DNA from: Sipunculus nudus
Lineage: Eukaryota > Annelida > Sipuncula > Golfingiida > Sipunculidae
Direction of reading: 5' to 3'
Length of the DNA stretch: 64,000 nt
NCBI GenBank assembly: GCA_026874595.1
Contig: CM049308.1
Coordinates: 48,989,327 to 49,053,326 of the forward strand
Shown: one piece after another, positions 34,740 to 46,789 of the stretch
How the letters are laid out: each line of letters starts with the position of its first letter
Numbering within the stretch: position 1 is the first letter of the stretch
Notes under the pieces: model-generated
Databases searched by the model: none
The model's input: the letters and a program-made list of their open reading frames with translations, nothing else
Told to the model about the DNA's origin: nothing
Program-made: the position numbers and the translations under genes

Positions 34740-35175
34740 GCACAATTTAAGATCTTATTTAATCTTAATAACCACAAACCGCTAACTATAATATAAGCGC
34801 TCCCCCCCCCCTGTTCTGTAAGTTCTGAATCCGCCCCTGATACAGGTTTATCGTTCCCGGTAATATGAAGCAGTTTGATACAAGTATACTATATCCATAT
34901 TATACGTATATTTCTTATAGTCACTTTTGTGCCAAACGTGGGAATAAAGACTTGTTTATAAAATCAGTCAAGTTTTCATTTTGATATACGATTGTCTATA
35001 GATTGTTGCATGTACACCTTATATCCAGTGAAACATATCCGTTATATTAAATAATGTATACAAAGGTTCCCCGCATGGGTATACAAGCAGGATGATACAT
35101 CTTTATATATAGGGCTTATGAATAAGACGTATACAAAACATGTACATGTTATACCATTTATGCTATTTTCCTTTT

Positions 35176-35178
<3 letters not shown>

Positions 35179-35225
<47 letters not shown>
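35179..35225. repeat. (TA)n microsatellite
   Basis: About 23 TA units between unique AT-rich sequence. Confidence 0.95.
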
Positions 35226-35229
<4 letters not shown>

Positions 35230-35855
35230 CATGCGGGATACATGATGATGTACGTGCAGAAGATGGGCATCTTTATTAGGGTGGTCTGAGTTGTGAAAAA
35301 CATGGTACATCTGCGTACAAGTTCTTGTTATGTAAGTATACACATATACAGTTTAATATTTAAATAAAGCCTTAACCAGGTTTACATGTACTTTATTCCT
35401 TCTTAGATATTTTGAACGAAAGAGCTTGTCTTGTTAAATTGGAATGTATTTTTATATGAACTGGGAAGTCACTTTGATTACGTTATAGTGGTTTTCTTTT
35501 TAAAGTTCCGAGCACACGCATGTGATAGACGTGACCGCACCGTGCACTTGACAATGAACATATTAAAAAGCCTTGCCGCGTTACTCCCATTCAGTGCTGT
35601 CGCAGTACACCTGTATGACGTCACCACCTCTTCTTAAATTGGGTCGTGACCTTGATTTGCTTACGAAAAGCATAAAGATCTCGCTCAAGTGGTACTTGTA
35701 CCGAATGCGCTTTCATAACGCTGCCGTGACTGGAGGATTTGATTATCGCAGCTGGTTCGTGTGGGCTGACTGTTTTAGTATGTCACATTACTTTGTAAAA
35801 CCTACTTCATATCAGCTGTCCAGGGGTGTGCTACAAGATGCGTGGCGATAACTAA

Positions 35856-36193
35856 GGCCAAAATAAAAAAAAGGTATGGTTCTCAGGCACTTTTTTTCAG
35901 AAATCAATGCGGGCGGGCGCTTTTTTTTATTTTAAATTTTTTGGTATGTTTCGATAAAAATGTCAAATGATAAGGGAAAAGCATGAAAATAACAGTTTTA
36001 TTTTGCTAAATAAGTAAAATCACTACAAAACAAAGGAAATTGTATGGTTTTACCTTCTTGAAAGAAATGTCGGAGCGGCAGCAGCTCAAGATTGGAAAGT
36101 TTTTATTGAAAATCAAAATAAAAATTTTTGATGCGGGGGTTTAAAATTGATGCGGGCGGTGCCTGAGAACCATACCTTTATTTTTTTTTGGCC
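35856..36193. mobile_element. Harbinger-like MITE, copy 3
   Basis: The cleanest copy, 338 bp, with TAA target duplication (35853-35855 and 36194-36196). Inverted termini of about 36 bp: GGCCAAAATAAAAAAAAGG, then TATGGTTCTCAGGCAC, at the left, and its near-perfect complement at the right. The three-base TWA duplication and GGCC ends fit PIF/Harbinger; no transposase is present. Confidence 0.85.
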
Positions 36194-36663
36194 TAATCGT
36201 CAAAACTTCTTATTTGTTTAACATTTATTCCAGGTGATTCCCAAATAGTACTTGGGTGTATATATATCATGGTCAAATGAGAAGAAATAGATATTTGGGA
36301 GATATTACATTTAACATTGCAATTGAGGCTAACAGTTTATGTTAACAAAGGGGATTAGAAAAAAAGGCCACCATTGACAAACAAGCCACAAATGACAATC
36401 ATATATTTAGTACTTTATTCGCTCCTGCAGTTGCTTTCTTTTAGCTGCATGTATATGCCGTTACCTCGGGTATTTTGTGACCCGCCGTATAACCACGTGT
36501 CCCCACACTCTCAACTCGTTCCCGCTGTACCGGTTCACCCCGCCCACATCACGCGTTCCTCGTGCATGCTGGTACGCCCCGCACAGCGATACAACCCCTT
36601 AATTGTTATACACACTTAAATAAGTGAATGTCGCTGTGCAAACATTAAACTTACTTCGGTCGA

Positions 36664-36667
<4 letters not shown>

Positions 36668-36706
<39 letters not shown>

Positions 36707-36758
36707 CATACATACATACATCCATATTATAATATAGTTACCATGTTAACTATATAGA

Positions 36759-36836
<78 letters not shown>
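36668..36836. repeat. Two (TA)n microsatellites
   Basis: Tracts at 36668-36704 and 36763-36836 with about 60 bp of unique sequence between them. The second runs directly into the triplication at 36836. Confidence 0.95.
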
Positions 36837-36838
<2 letters not shown>

Positions 36839-37430
36839 TCTCGGCATAGCAGAGGGGTTGAGTACATTGACCATCCCCCTTGCTATAAAAGATGAATGTG
36901 AAGTTGGGAGGGGGGGGGGAACTAGTAATAAGTATATACCCCCCCCCCCCAACCCTATATTGACACCCTGCCCTGGAGCAGCAACCAAGCCTGCATCTTC
37001 AACTTTTTATCCCACATCTAAAATATATATAAATTCTCGGCATAGCAGAGGGGTTGAGTACATTGACCATCCCCCTTGCTATAAAAGATGAATGTGAAGT
37101 TGGGAGGGGGGGGGGAACTAGTAATAAGTATATACCCCCCCCCACCCCAACTCTATATTGACACCCTGCCCTGGAGCAGCAACCAAGCCTGCATCTTCAA
37201 CTTTTTATCCCACATCTAAAATATATATAAATTCTCGGCATAGCAGAGGAGTTGAGTACATTGACCATCCCCCTTGCTATAAAAGATTAATGTGTAGTTG
37301 GGAGGGGGGGGGAACTACTAATAAGCATATACCCCCCCCCCCAACCCCAACCCTATATTGACACCCCTGCCCTGGAGCAGCAACAAAGCCTGCATCTTCA
37401 ACTTTTTATCCCATATCTAAAAATATTTAG
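36836..37430 (+). repeat. ~197-bp tandem triplication with G-run/C-run hairpins
   Basis: Three copies begin with AAATTCTCGGCATAGCAGAG at about 36835, 37031 and 37229. Each holds GTTGGGAGGGGGG and, about 20 bp later, a long C run ending in CCCAAC, so each copy could fold into a G:C hairpin. Copies differ mainly in run lengths. Each ends in a short ATATATATAA, so the unit may have formed at the adjoining (TA)n tract. Confidence 0.9.
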
Positions 37431-37756
37431 AGCCCATGCAGATTCTCTTTGTATGTCTGTCTGTCTTGACTGTTTGTTTGTCGTGCCGTCTGTCTGACCG
37501 TCATGCTGTCCGTCCATGTATGTATAGTCTCTGCTGGTGTTATATACAGTGGTTGCCATATACAGCGCGTGTTACCCGCACGAGGAACAAGACTACAGCG
37601 GACAGCACATGCACAAGTCAGTCCACTCACCAAATACATTCACTCTCAAACTGCCCAGGTGCTTCTAGTGTTACTTTGTACTCCATAATAAAAAGATTAA
37701 AAGGCATATAGACATGCATAAGCCACACACGTATATGTGAAAACTAAACACATGAA

Positions 37757-37772
37757 TACATACATACATACA

Positions 37773-37821
<49 letters not shown>
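37757..37821. repeat. (CATA)n then (TA)n microsatellite
   Basis: About eleven CATA units followed by ten TA units. Confidence 0.95.
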
Positions 37822-37964
37822 CTCTTTCTTACAATATATGTTCACTCGAAATATATCTCACAAGATGGTCAGGTGTACATTTGAAAAAAAAAATGCATTT
37901 CGGTTGGCGCTATCAAACCTCTGGCTCTACATTTGACTTGTGTGCATGTTTCACAGGAAATATT

Positions 37965-38640
37965 CAGCTCCATGCAGTGCTTGGTTTTGTGTCTTCCAGT
38001 AAATAATTTAGCTCCAGATCTTGGGTTTATAATGCATGTCTCCCAGTAAATATATTATGTAGCTCCATTAATTGGGTTTGTGTAAGTCGTTCTATAAATA
38101 ATGTAGCTCCCTGCAGTGCTTGGGTTTGTGTATACTTTTTCCTATATATAATGTATCTTCTTGGATTTTTGCATGTCTTCCTATATAAATAATATAGCTC
38201 CAGTGCTTGGGTTTTTTGCACGTCTTACAGAAAATATAATGTAGCTCCAGTGCATGCTTGGGTTTGTATAGATCTTCCTATAAATAAAGTAGCTTCTTGG
38301 GTTTTTGCATGTCTTCCTATTTAAATAATAAAGCTCCAGTGCTTGGGTTTTTGCATGTTTTCCTGTAAATATAATGTAGCTCCAGTGCTTTGGTTTTTGC
38401 ATGTCTTCCCTTATATAATGTATATATAGCTCCAGAGCGTGGGTTTATGTAGATCTCCCTATGAATAATGTAGCTCCAGTGCTTGGGTTTGTATGTATAT
38501 ATATATTTATAGGTCTCCTATAAATAATGTATAGCTTCAATGCTTGGGTCTGTGTATGTCTTCTTATAAAAAAGTTACCTCCAGTGCACGTGCTTATCTT
38601 CTTATATAGTGTCAATTGTATCTGGCTCCGCCCTCCTTCG
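37965..38640. repeat. ~45-bp minisatellite, about 14 units
   Basis: Degenerate units contain AGCTCCAGTGCTTGGGTTTT, then GCATGTCTTCCTATAAATAATGT in part. The minus-strand frames of about 64-73 codons here are array readings. Confidence 0.85.
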
Positions 38641-38772
38641 TTAATACAGCTGCAGGTTAAAAACAAATGTTATAAGGTTCAAGTTTTGTAATATGATGGA
38701 TTCCTCTATAGCGGAGGATTTGTATATTACAAAACACAGTACCTTAAATGATCAAATAAATTCGGTGAAACC

Positions 38773-38773
<1 letters not shown>

Positions 38774-38854
<81 letters not shown>
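38774..38854. repeat. (TA)n microsatellite
   Basis: About 40 TA units, the longest tract of the window. Sequence from 38855 to 39520 is AT-rich with no gene seen. Confidence 0.95.
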
Positions 38855-38857
<3 letters not shown>

Positions 38858-39530
38858 GGCAAACTTTGTAGTAAGCGACATTATTATTTGCATTTAATAT
38901 AATTGTTTACTTTTATATATTTATTTTCACTCTGCTCTTTATAATCCGTTGATATAATCCTCGGTGTTAAGAATTATGTTCAGGTTGTATTATACAAATG
39001 AATTATAAAATAAATGACACACCAATACCTACTTAACATTATTAGTTTCAGAACCGAAGAACAATATGAACGTGTCAATTAAGATGACACCCGTGCAGTC
39101 ATCCCTCATCAAGAAATCCGCGTGTTTGCCCTATTCTGTGTTGAGCTTTTTATTCGTGAGGTTTCAAATTCGAGATATTCATTTAAGGGAACTTATTGCA
39201 AAAGTAAAAACCCGGTTCAAAATAAAAAATAATATAAAACGCTCCATGCACCTACGCAGGTGACCAGTCTTTATACGCCATCCATGTCTGTATACAGCGT
39301 CGTAAGTCCAAAGGCAAAAGTTTGATTTTATAGGTAATAATTGACATATCATTTGTTACACGTAAATCAAAGATTTAATTTATAAATTATATCACACCAA
39401 AATTATTATTCCAATAATGAATCAGAAGTTCCATAATAAATCATGATAATAATTACGAATTTTAATCAATTTTATAATAATGGATCTTATATATATTAAT
39501 ACATATTAAAATTTATATATATGTGTATGT

Positions 39531-41602
39531 CAGACATGGGGTAATAGTAATAAGTAATAGTAATAGACTATTACAGCTTTTTCCATGTAATAGTAATAGT
39601 AATAGACTAAAAAATTTGAGCTGTAATAGTAATAGTAATAGAAACAGAAGGCAAAGTAATAGAGTAATACATATTACTTTCTATTACTTTCTGTGAGCCC
39701 CTTGATCATGAAGCATATCAGCAAATAATGCTGAACAGACTCAGTTCTTGTCCAGTAGCTGCCCAGGATGTGCCTATTGTTGAGGCAAGCATGGGCCAGC
39801 TGCCACATTGCTGGTGACCACTGGTGCTAATTACATAAGAGTACTGGACAGAGTAGGTCACAGCCAAATAAGTTACCTGGCATAATCTGACCTTTGATTA
39901 GTAAACCATGGATAAACAGAGGCATGTTTGATGTTAAGAGACAGATAAATAGTGCATTATTATTGTTACATGTACATCTTATCTCACATCCATCAATCCA
40001 TATGCATATTCTGAAATGTACCTAGATTTGTTTTCACAAGCCAGTTTGCATTTTAATCATACCGATTGCAATAACACACATTCAAGAAAAATACAATATG
40101 GAACCAGATACAGACCCAGAATGTTCATGATAAGCTTATGGTGTTTTCACTACCCATAACACACTGAAGCCTACAATGCTATAAACTCAGACCAGTACTG
40201 AAATCACTTGGGTAAAGTCATACCTCAGGCACATGTATTATCTAGTTAATTTATATACATATTATTTTAAAAGTATTCTTTTAATACTTGTCTGTTATTT
40301 CATAGTACCAATTTTTCAGACCTTCATTTAGTATCTAAAATTATGTTAATTTATATTTTGAAAATTAAATTAACCATTTTTTACATGATATTACTTTGAT
40401 TATATAATATGAGAATATAAGTAACTATTAATATTTTATTATTTAATATCTGAAATTTTGATATCAAATAATTAGTTCCTGTTATGTAAAAAATTTAAAA
40501 AACAAGATTGTTTAATACCAAATTTATTATGAAAGTGATTTTAATAATATTTTATTTGTTTTGTAAAATTGATGTAAATTTTAAATCACTCTCCATATTC
40601 CTTAATTATCCTATGCTTGTTTTGCTGCAATGAAGAAGGGCATGCCTGAAGAATAAAAGCCATGCATGCTACCAATATTGTCAAGTTTACCACCTCTCTG
40701 TTCACTCTCAAGGTATATGTGATGGAATAAAACATGGCATCACATCCAAATGAACATATACACCCAAGAAGATGGGGTACTTTTGTCTCCAGTTTGGATC
40801 TGTCCAGATTCTTGACGTAAACTATTTTGTTGGATATATTTATAAGGATTGGGAAACAGGACACAGCCCTACATAAATTCCTCTCCTGATACATACATAT
40901 AAAGGACTGAATTGTCAGCTTTGATACTAAATAATAATATGCAATAATCATGAAAAATTCCTCTGGAGACAATTTTTAGTTACACTAAAAATCTTTATTT
41001 ATTGACTATGAAAACGAAGATTAAATCTTAACGGAAGTATGTACTGTAAATAAATTTATGTGAAATATATATGAAAATTATATAAAATGTACAAGTATGC
41101 ATATAAATATAAATCAATATTTTACATATGCAAGGGCCTTTACAATGGGTTGCTTTTAAATAACATGTATTCAAGAGTTCATACAATTATCTCATAATTT
41201 CGACTTGAAACACCCCAATTACGATAATTGAGGTTTCAAAATATTAAAAAAAAAAGAATTAAAGAAGCTGAAATAATTAAGATCTCCAGTATCATTAGGC
41301 TTCTTGTAAATGACAGACACAGTATAAGAAAATTGTGTAGGTAACTGGATGATATAGTTGCTTTTACTATTATTTAAACATGTGATTGGAGTGCTAGTTT
41401 AAAGCACTCGTGGCTGCGCAAGGTCTAGAATCCTCCCATCAGTTTAAGTTCATGTAATAGTAATAGTAATAGTAATAGATACCCCAGTAATAGTAATAGT
41501 AATAGTAATAGAAGATAAAATGTGGTAATAGTAATAGTAAAAGTAATATCAGAAATTGAAAGTAATAGTAATAGAACAACTGTAATATAGACGCCATGTC
41601 TG
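39531..41602. mobile_element. hAT-like non-autonomous transposon, 2072 bp
   Basis: Inverted ends CAGACATGGGGT and ACGCCATGTCTG are flanked by a perfect 8-bp direct repeat, GTGTATGT (39523-39530 and 41603-41610), the target duplication length of hAT elements. Just inside both ends lie arrays of TAATAG hexamers (39542-39670 and 41453-41575). Both run the same way on the plus strand, a likely binding-site array. The interior has one open frame of 128 codons on the minus strand (40586-40972) that I cannot match to a hAT transposase; zinc-finger BED and dimerisation motifs were not seen. Probably a deletion derivative mobilised in trans. Confidence 0.85.
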
Positions 41603-41882
41603 GTGTATGTGTGTACATGTATGTGTGTACATGTACTGTATTTTTAAATCGCGAAAGAGGATCGCGAAACAATTTAAAAATAAAAATCACGAAAATCATT
41701 ACTGCGTGTATGAAGCCAACAACAGTTTATATGCATAAACCATGGTCAATTGTAAATGGCAGAAGGGGGGGGGGGTTGATGTTTACTTTGTAAAATTCCG
41801 TATGAGCGGAACAAAGATAATTTTACTGGGGAACATAATTGACAAAACTTTATACACATGCACACATACACACGCCGTCCAG

Positions 41883-41886
<4 letters not shown>

Positions 41887-41941
<55 letters not shown>
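41887..41941. repeat. (TA)n microsatellite
   Basis: About 27 TA units. Confidence 0.95.
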
Positions 41942-41943
<2 letters not shown>

Positions 41944-41949
41944 CATCCT

Positions 41950-43240
41950 GGTTTTATGTGATTTTTTATTTTTGTTATGATTTTAACAACATATACGTAG
42001 TTTGTAAGCGGACATTATATGATCAACTATATCTGAAGAAAACTAGAAAACTGTTCGGCCGTTGAAAAGAAGCCTAGTCGAGTCAGTTGTATAAATTTGA
42101 CACTTCGGTCAGACACATAGTTCAGTTATACTGATTTATTAATAACTGCAGCAGTTCAGGCCTTGAATCACGATCTCGAGGAAAATGTATACACGTAGAC
42201 TGCGGTTTAAACGATTTGACAGGGCTAAACGTTATTAAGCCCCGTTCCCGATTCACACGCGCACGTGGATGCTGTTACTACAGAACAAACGAGAACTGTT
42301 TCTGTTTAACTCTATAGGCAGGAGGCTGCACGCTTATGGCGGAGTGGATGCCGAGACCGTTACTGATCGATCTAGCTCCGCCCAAAAGGCAGCTTCCTGT
42401 AACAGCTCATGTTTATGCATAACCGGATAGTGTCAATCATCTCTCGTCAGCTGACAGAAGTAGGGCCCGCCTTTCCTAGATGAGCCTGCATATAGAAATA
42501 AACGAGCATCGTCTTGCCATGGCATTTTCTTGGCCACTAGAATAAAAAATCGCCGTTGTAAGGCTGGTGGCCTGGTATATTTAGTGGCAAAAAAAATCAA
42601 ACTACTAGGATAAGCGCAAATCATTATACGAAATAAAGGAGGTACTTTACACGGCTTGTATGTGCTTCAGTGGGCATTCATTTAACAGTTTACAAAAGCA
42701 ACATCGCAAGACAGTGTAGGTATCAATGTTACATATGATTGTATTCAATAAAGCTGTTTAAAACGATAAATTTTATCAACTCATGAAATGTATATCTGTT
42801 TATCATTACACCCAAGTGCATCGATGAACTAATACATATAAACGACCATCACGTTTGTGTAAATTGATGTTCAAGTAAGAGAAAATAATTAAATGGCCCT
42901 CAGAATATGTATGTTCAGCAGATAAGTTGAAAATTTGGTCTCTTGATATTATATATATTAATATTATATATAAATATATTAATATTATATATACATATAT
43001 TATTATTATTTTTATTATTATAAAGTAATATTATATATATATATATATATTGTTTTACTTTCTATACTCATGAGCTAGCATGTCAAGTATACTTGCATAT
43101 TGTTGTCACTTTTTATCATGAAAATTATTATTTAATTTATTAATGCAATTAAAAAATGAACATGGAACGAAGGCAAATGAAAGATTTAAAATACTTAGTT
43201 AGAATGACTTATTTAGATGTCAGAAGTGATTTTGTTCAGT
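41950..43240. other. Unique intergenic sequence with a GC-richer core
   Basis: The part 42030-42660 is GC-richer and non-repetitive and includes a GCTCCGCCC box near 42374. From 42660 to 43240 it is AT-rich. No open frame looks coding. Confidence 0.25.
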
Positions 43241-43243
43241 CTT

Positions 43244-43246
<3 letters not shown>

Positions 43247-43318
<72 letters not shown>

Positions 43319-43319
43319 T
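43247..43319. repeat. (TA)n(TG)n compound microsatellite
   Basis: About 20 TA units (43247-43285) pass into about 14 TG units (43286-43312). Confidence 0.95.
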
Positions 43320-43479
43320 TAATAGGTGTGCCGACATTTTAAAACATATCCAATTTTTTTTTATTTTGGCAGCATTATACTAAAGATTCCACCTAAAACA
43401 TATTTTTGCATGTGATTCGGTAAAACTATATATTTTATTTTGATATATTGGTAACATGGTAGATAGACGGACTAATCTT

Positions 43480-44180
43480 AGATTGAAGCCGGGTAATTTT
43501 GCGCCGTCAGTTATTTCTGTTGACTTTTTGAAACTCGGAGAAAGGCTGCATCATTAATTTAAATCTACATTTTAATACATGACCATCACTTGTTCCGTCG
43601 CCAAAAGTAAACTGTCCCTTCATCAGTACACAGGACAAGGAATAAATTATTTGAATCTTTAAAGTCTTTAATGATATTAAACTCGCTATAGGGCACTCTT
43701 GGGGAAATGAATTTGCTCCGGCATGCCTGGAACGAAGCGAGGCTTGTCAATTTCAACCAGGCAGTGTTTGCCCACTACTAAAATTAAGGGGCGGAGGTTG
43801 AAAAGATGCGTGCGGGGCGATGCAAGTTTCACAATGGCGCGTATAAAAGCAGTGTTGTTTCACTAGCTGACCCTTGTTTACACTAGGATCTCACTTTCCT
43901 CGCTGAAAGACCACAGCCGAATCTGACACGTACCCCTACTCTGTCAAAATTTGTCAGGTCTATTGTTGAACTACCTCGGCTACGATAGCCCATTGAATTT
44001 TGATAAAGCGTCGAATTTTCTGACTGGACGCAACACAAGGAGTTCCCCAGAGTGAAGGTGACATTATCATTTTCTTATAGTGAGGTAAATATGCGAAAGT
44101 GTCGGCATTTACTGTCTTTGTGCCCTTGTGAGTAGGATTATCTCGCACATTGTTTATGTGCGGCCTTACCATGTCGGTGC
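43480..44180. other. Unique GC-richer island with a TATA-like word
   Basis: Non-repetitive sequence includes GGCGCGTATAAAAGCAGTG (TATAAAA at 43842-43848), preceded by CpG-containing sequence. There is no initiator at the usual distance and no coding frame or donor that I trust. A promoter or enhancer is possible. Confidence 0.25.
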
Positions 44181-44271
44181 CAAATATGACGTGATGTCAC
44201 TATCATGGAATCAATTACCTGGACTTTTCTAATTTTTTGTTAACACTATATAGTATTGAATAAAATAATTA

Positions 44272-44276
44272 ATATA

Positions 44277-44314
<38 letters not shown>

Positions 44315-44355
44315 CTATACCATAGTATACTTTTTTATATTATACTATACTATAT

Positions 44356-44397
<42 letters not shown>

Positions 44398-44410
44398 ATA
44401 TATATATGTG
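44272..44410. repeat. (TA)n-rich tracts
   Basis: (TA)n at 44272-44314 and 44361-44410, separated by a TATACTATACTATA stretch. Sequence from 44410 to 45290 is AT-rich with nothing recognised. Confidence 0.9.
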
Positions 44411-45289
44411 TTTTTGTAAATGTATATTTATATATATCAGTGTCTGTTTGTATGACTATATGTGTGTGTCAAAGTGTATACATTTCAGATAACATTCCTT
44501 GTAAAAACCTCTAAATTTTAAATAAGTCAAAAAGATGTTTCATATGCATATTAGACCTCAAAGGTATATATCATTTTACACTTTGTGTGGACCTCTTTCT
44601 AATGGTTTACGTTTTTATGAAATTCACATTCATTTTCATATGAATTTTTGACATTTTTGACAAGTTTTAAATGATGTACAGTATTTTAGGCAAAAATTAA
44701 CAGCAACCTACGTATTACGGGGGCTAATATCAAGCTATATGGTAATATCTAAAAACCATTTTCCCTCTTAAACGTTTCTTTCTAACTTAAAATTAAATTA
44801 TTTAAGTTTCATTCAATAAAAAATAAATTTCATTTGAAAATATGAATGAATTAAACGTTGTAGAGGGGAAAAATAAGAGATATTGTCATGTATTTATGAT
44901 ATCAAGGATCCTAAAGACAGTATTGGTTGATTCACACGAGCTATATATGTTTGTTTGGGGTACCAGTGCATTTTGACTTCAACGAAAAATGTCCCTGAAA
45001 GAAACAAACTAGAATATATACATATAATCATACACATGCGGCGTAAGGTGAAAATGGTCTCAGATTTTATCAAGAGAGAGTGCAGCTGTTGCTAGAAAAA
45101 TCATTTTTGTCATGGAATTTATCCGTTGTATCGAGGAAACATTGATTTTTTTTTTTAATTTTTTTAATTAAAAAAAATAATGTACATAATTTATATGCAT
45201 CAATATCACAAATAAAACCAACTAAAAGCACAGGGATATTTGACAACAAAACCTCCCCGGAATCACCAGCATATCAATGTTTACCTGCA

Positions 45290-45965
45290 TCCGTAATTTA
45301 CCTGTTGTTTTAAAAAGTCGTAATTCAGTTTCATTTAAAACAGCGTCACAGTCACGGATTGGTTAACACGTGATGACTGGTCGAGTGTCAGCAGATCATT
45401 CGTTACACTTGTTCAGATGACGGTAAACAGTACAGGTCATTCGCTGTAGTCTCCATTCATTCTACTGCTGTGTGTACTGAGATAAGCGTGTTATTGTGTT
45501 TCCTATAGACAGACTTGATTATTATCTTAACATTGATGCACTCTGCATTTTCCGATCTTTCCTCCACAAACTAGATCAGATTTGATTCAAATATTTGAGA
45601 GACCACATTAGCTTTCCCTCGGTCCCGGCATAATAAATGTACATGGTCAATAAAGTTTTGTTTAAGCTTTCGGCGAAATACATATTTACCCACCGGCTTC
45701 ATGGGGAAAACTGTACACACAGACAAGGGGTACAGATTAGCCCGGTAGAGGGCGCTACTCGTAAAATTAGCGGTAGATGCTTCATGACGAGAGAAGGCGC
45801 ATGAATTTCACGTGGTGTAACTATTGTAGTTACTCATATATGAATTTCTCCACGGACGTGATGAGTGTGACGACATTCTGATCAACGGCTCCTATCTTGA
45901 TGTCCTAGCACTCAATTTCAAGGAAAACATTCCACTGCAACTTGTTGGAGGTTCAGTGCCATGCT
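45290..45965. other. Unique island with CCAAT, E-box and short open frame
   Basis: Contains GGATTGGTTAACACGTGATG (inverted CCAAT next to CACGTG) near 45356-45376. A 45-codon open frame at 45830-45967 ends in a TAG and reads GRDECDDILINGSYLDVLAL in part. It has amino-acid content that could be coding, but no start and only a weak possible acceptor. I call the island regulatory-like, not a gene. Confidence 0.2.
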
Positions 45966-46009
45966 AGTAATTGATTAAAATGCTATAGGATGGAAACACA
46001 CGTATATGC

Positions 46010-46011
<2 letters not shown>

Positions 46012-46058
<47 letters not shown>

Positions 46059-46084
46059 CATTTGAGCTAACTATACACATAGTA

Positions 46085-46134
<50 letters not shown>
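46012..46134. repeat. Two (TA)n microsatellites
   Basis: Tracts at 46012-46052 and 46090-46134 with about 37 bp between them. Confidence 0.95.
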
Positions 46135-46136
<2 letters not shown>

Positions 46137-46260
46137 TTTGTGCATGGAATCAATGCGATATAGTCTTTCATGATTAACGACACCGGATGTAGCAAGTCTA
46201 CCGTAAAGAGATTATTGAGTGACGTCATGTTACCCCGAATCCCTGAGTTCACGCAAACCC

Positions 46261-46304
46261 TATATGCATGAAAATCCCTCTTGTGGCGATTTTCATGCAT
46301 ATAC
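46261..46304. repeat. 16-bp perfect inverted repeat
   Basis: TATATGCATGAAAATC at 46261-46276 is matched by GATTTTCATGCATATA at 46289-46304, with a 12-nt loop. The same 16-mer occurs once more at about 55460-55475. Confidence 0.8.
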
Positions 46305-46311
46305 GCACATA

Positions 46312-46544
46312 CAGAAGCGGTACCGGGGGGGGGGGGGGGAGGGGGGGTACAGGGGGTCCGTACCCCCCCCCTTTCATCAGAAACAACGTATTTTTGAGGG
46401 CTTCAGACAAAATTTTGCCGCCTGGACGGCTGGATCTCCCCCCCCCCCCCCTTTATCAGACCAGAGGACCTTATTTCTATAGGTTTTCATTTTCCCCCTG
46501 GGTTGGACCCCTCCCCCTTTTCCTAAATCCTGGATACGCCCCTG
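46312..46544. mobile_element. 233-bp MITE-like element with 5-bp target duplication
   Basis: The left end CAGAAGCGGTACC is related to the right end, in reverse complement CAGGGGCGTATCCAGG. The flanks are ACATA on both sides (46307-46311 and 46545-46549). Long G and C runs lie inside each end. The same terminus family bounds 29993-34839. The frames at 46219-46666 cross it and are not genes. Confidence 0.5.
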
Positions 46545-46789
46545 ACATATACACATATACGCTGACGGACACATGGAAACAATCCAGTTACAAACTCATA
46601 TTTTTCACGCATATATACGCGCACATGCAAACACAGTTAAATGTATATAGGATTTATTTAATTTAATATACATGTGTACGCAAAAAAGGGATAATAAACT
46701 CCTGAAGTTTCGTTTTCAATATAGAACTTTGGATATTGGCCAATCTTGTTATGAACAGCATACTGACTGACTTGGTTTTAATCATTAAT

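Larger units (their letters stand above)
29993..34839. mobile_element. Possible 4.8-kb element bounded by CAG(T/G)GGCGGAT inverted termini
   Basis: The left terminus CAGTGGCGGATCCAGAGGGG and the right terminus, in reverse complement CAGGGGCGGATTCAGAACTT, are inverted copies. They are flanked by the same five bases, ATACA (29988-29992 and 34840-34844). The interior holds a MITE and degenerate tandem repeats; no transposase was recognised. The two ends could instead be unrelated solo termini of one family. Confidence 0.35.

Noticed and set aside
40586-40972. 128-codon minus-strand frame as a hAT transposase
   Set aside because: No BED zinc finger, catalytic or dimerisation motif is visible, and the frame is AT-rich; left unassigned inside the element.
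43842-43848. TATAAAA as a core promoter
   Set aside because: No initiator at the right distance and no downstream coding or donor signal.
45830-45967. A 45-codon open stretch as an exon
   Set aside because: Only a weak acceptor (ATTGTAG), no partner exon and no recognisable similarity; too short to claim.
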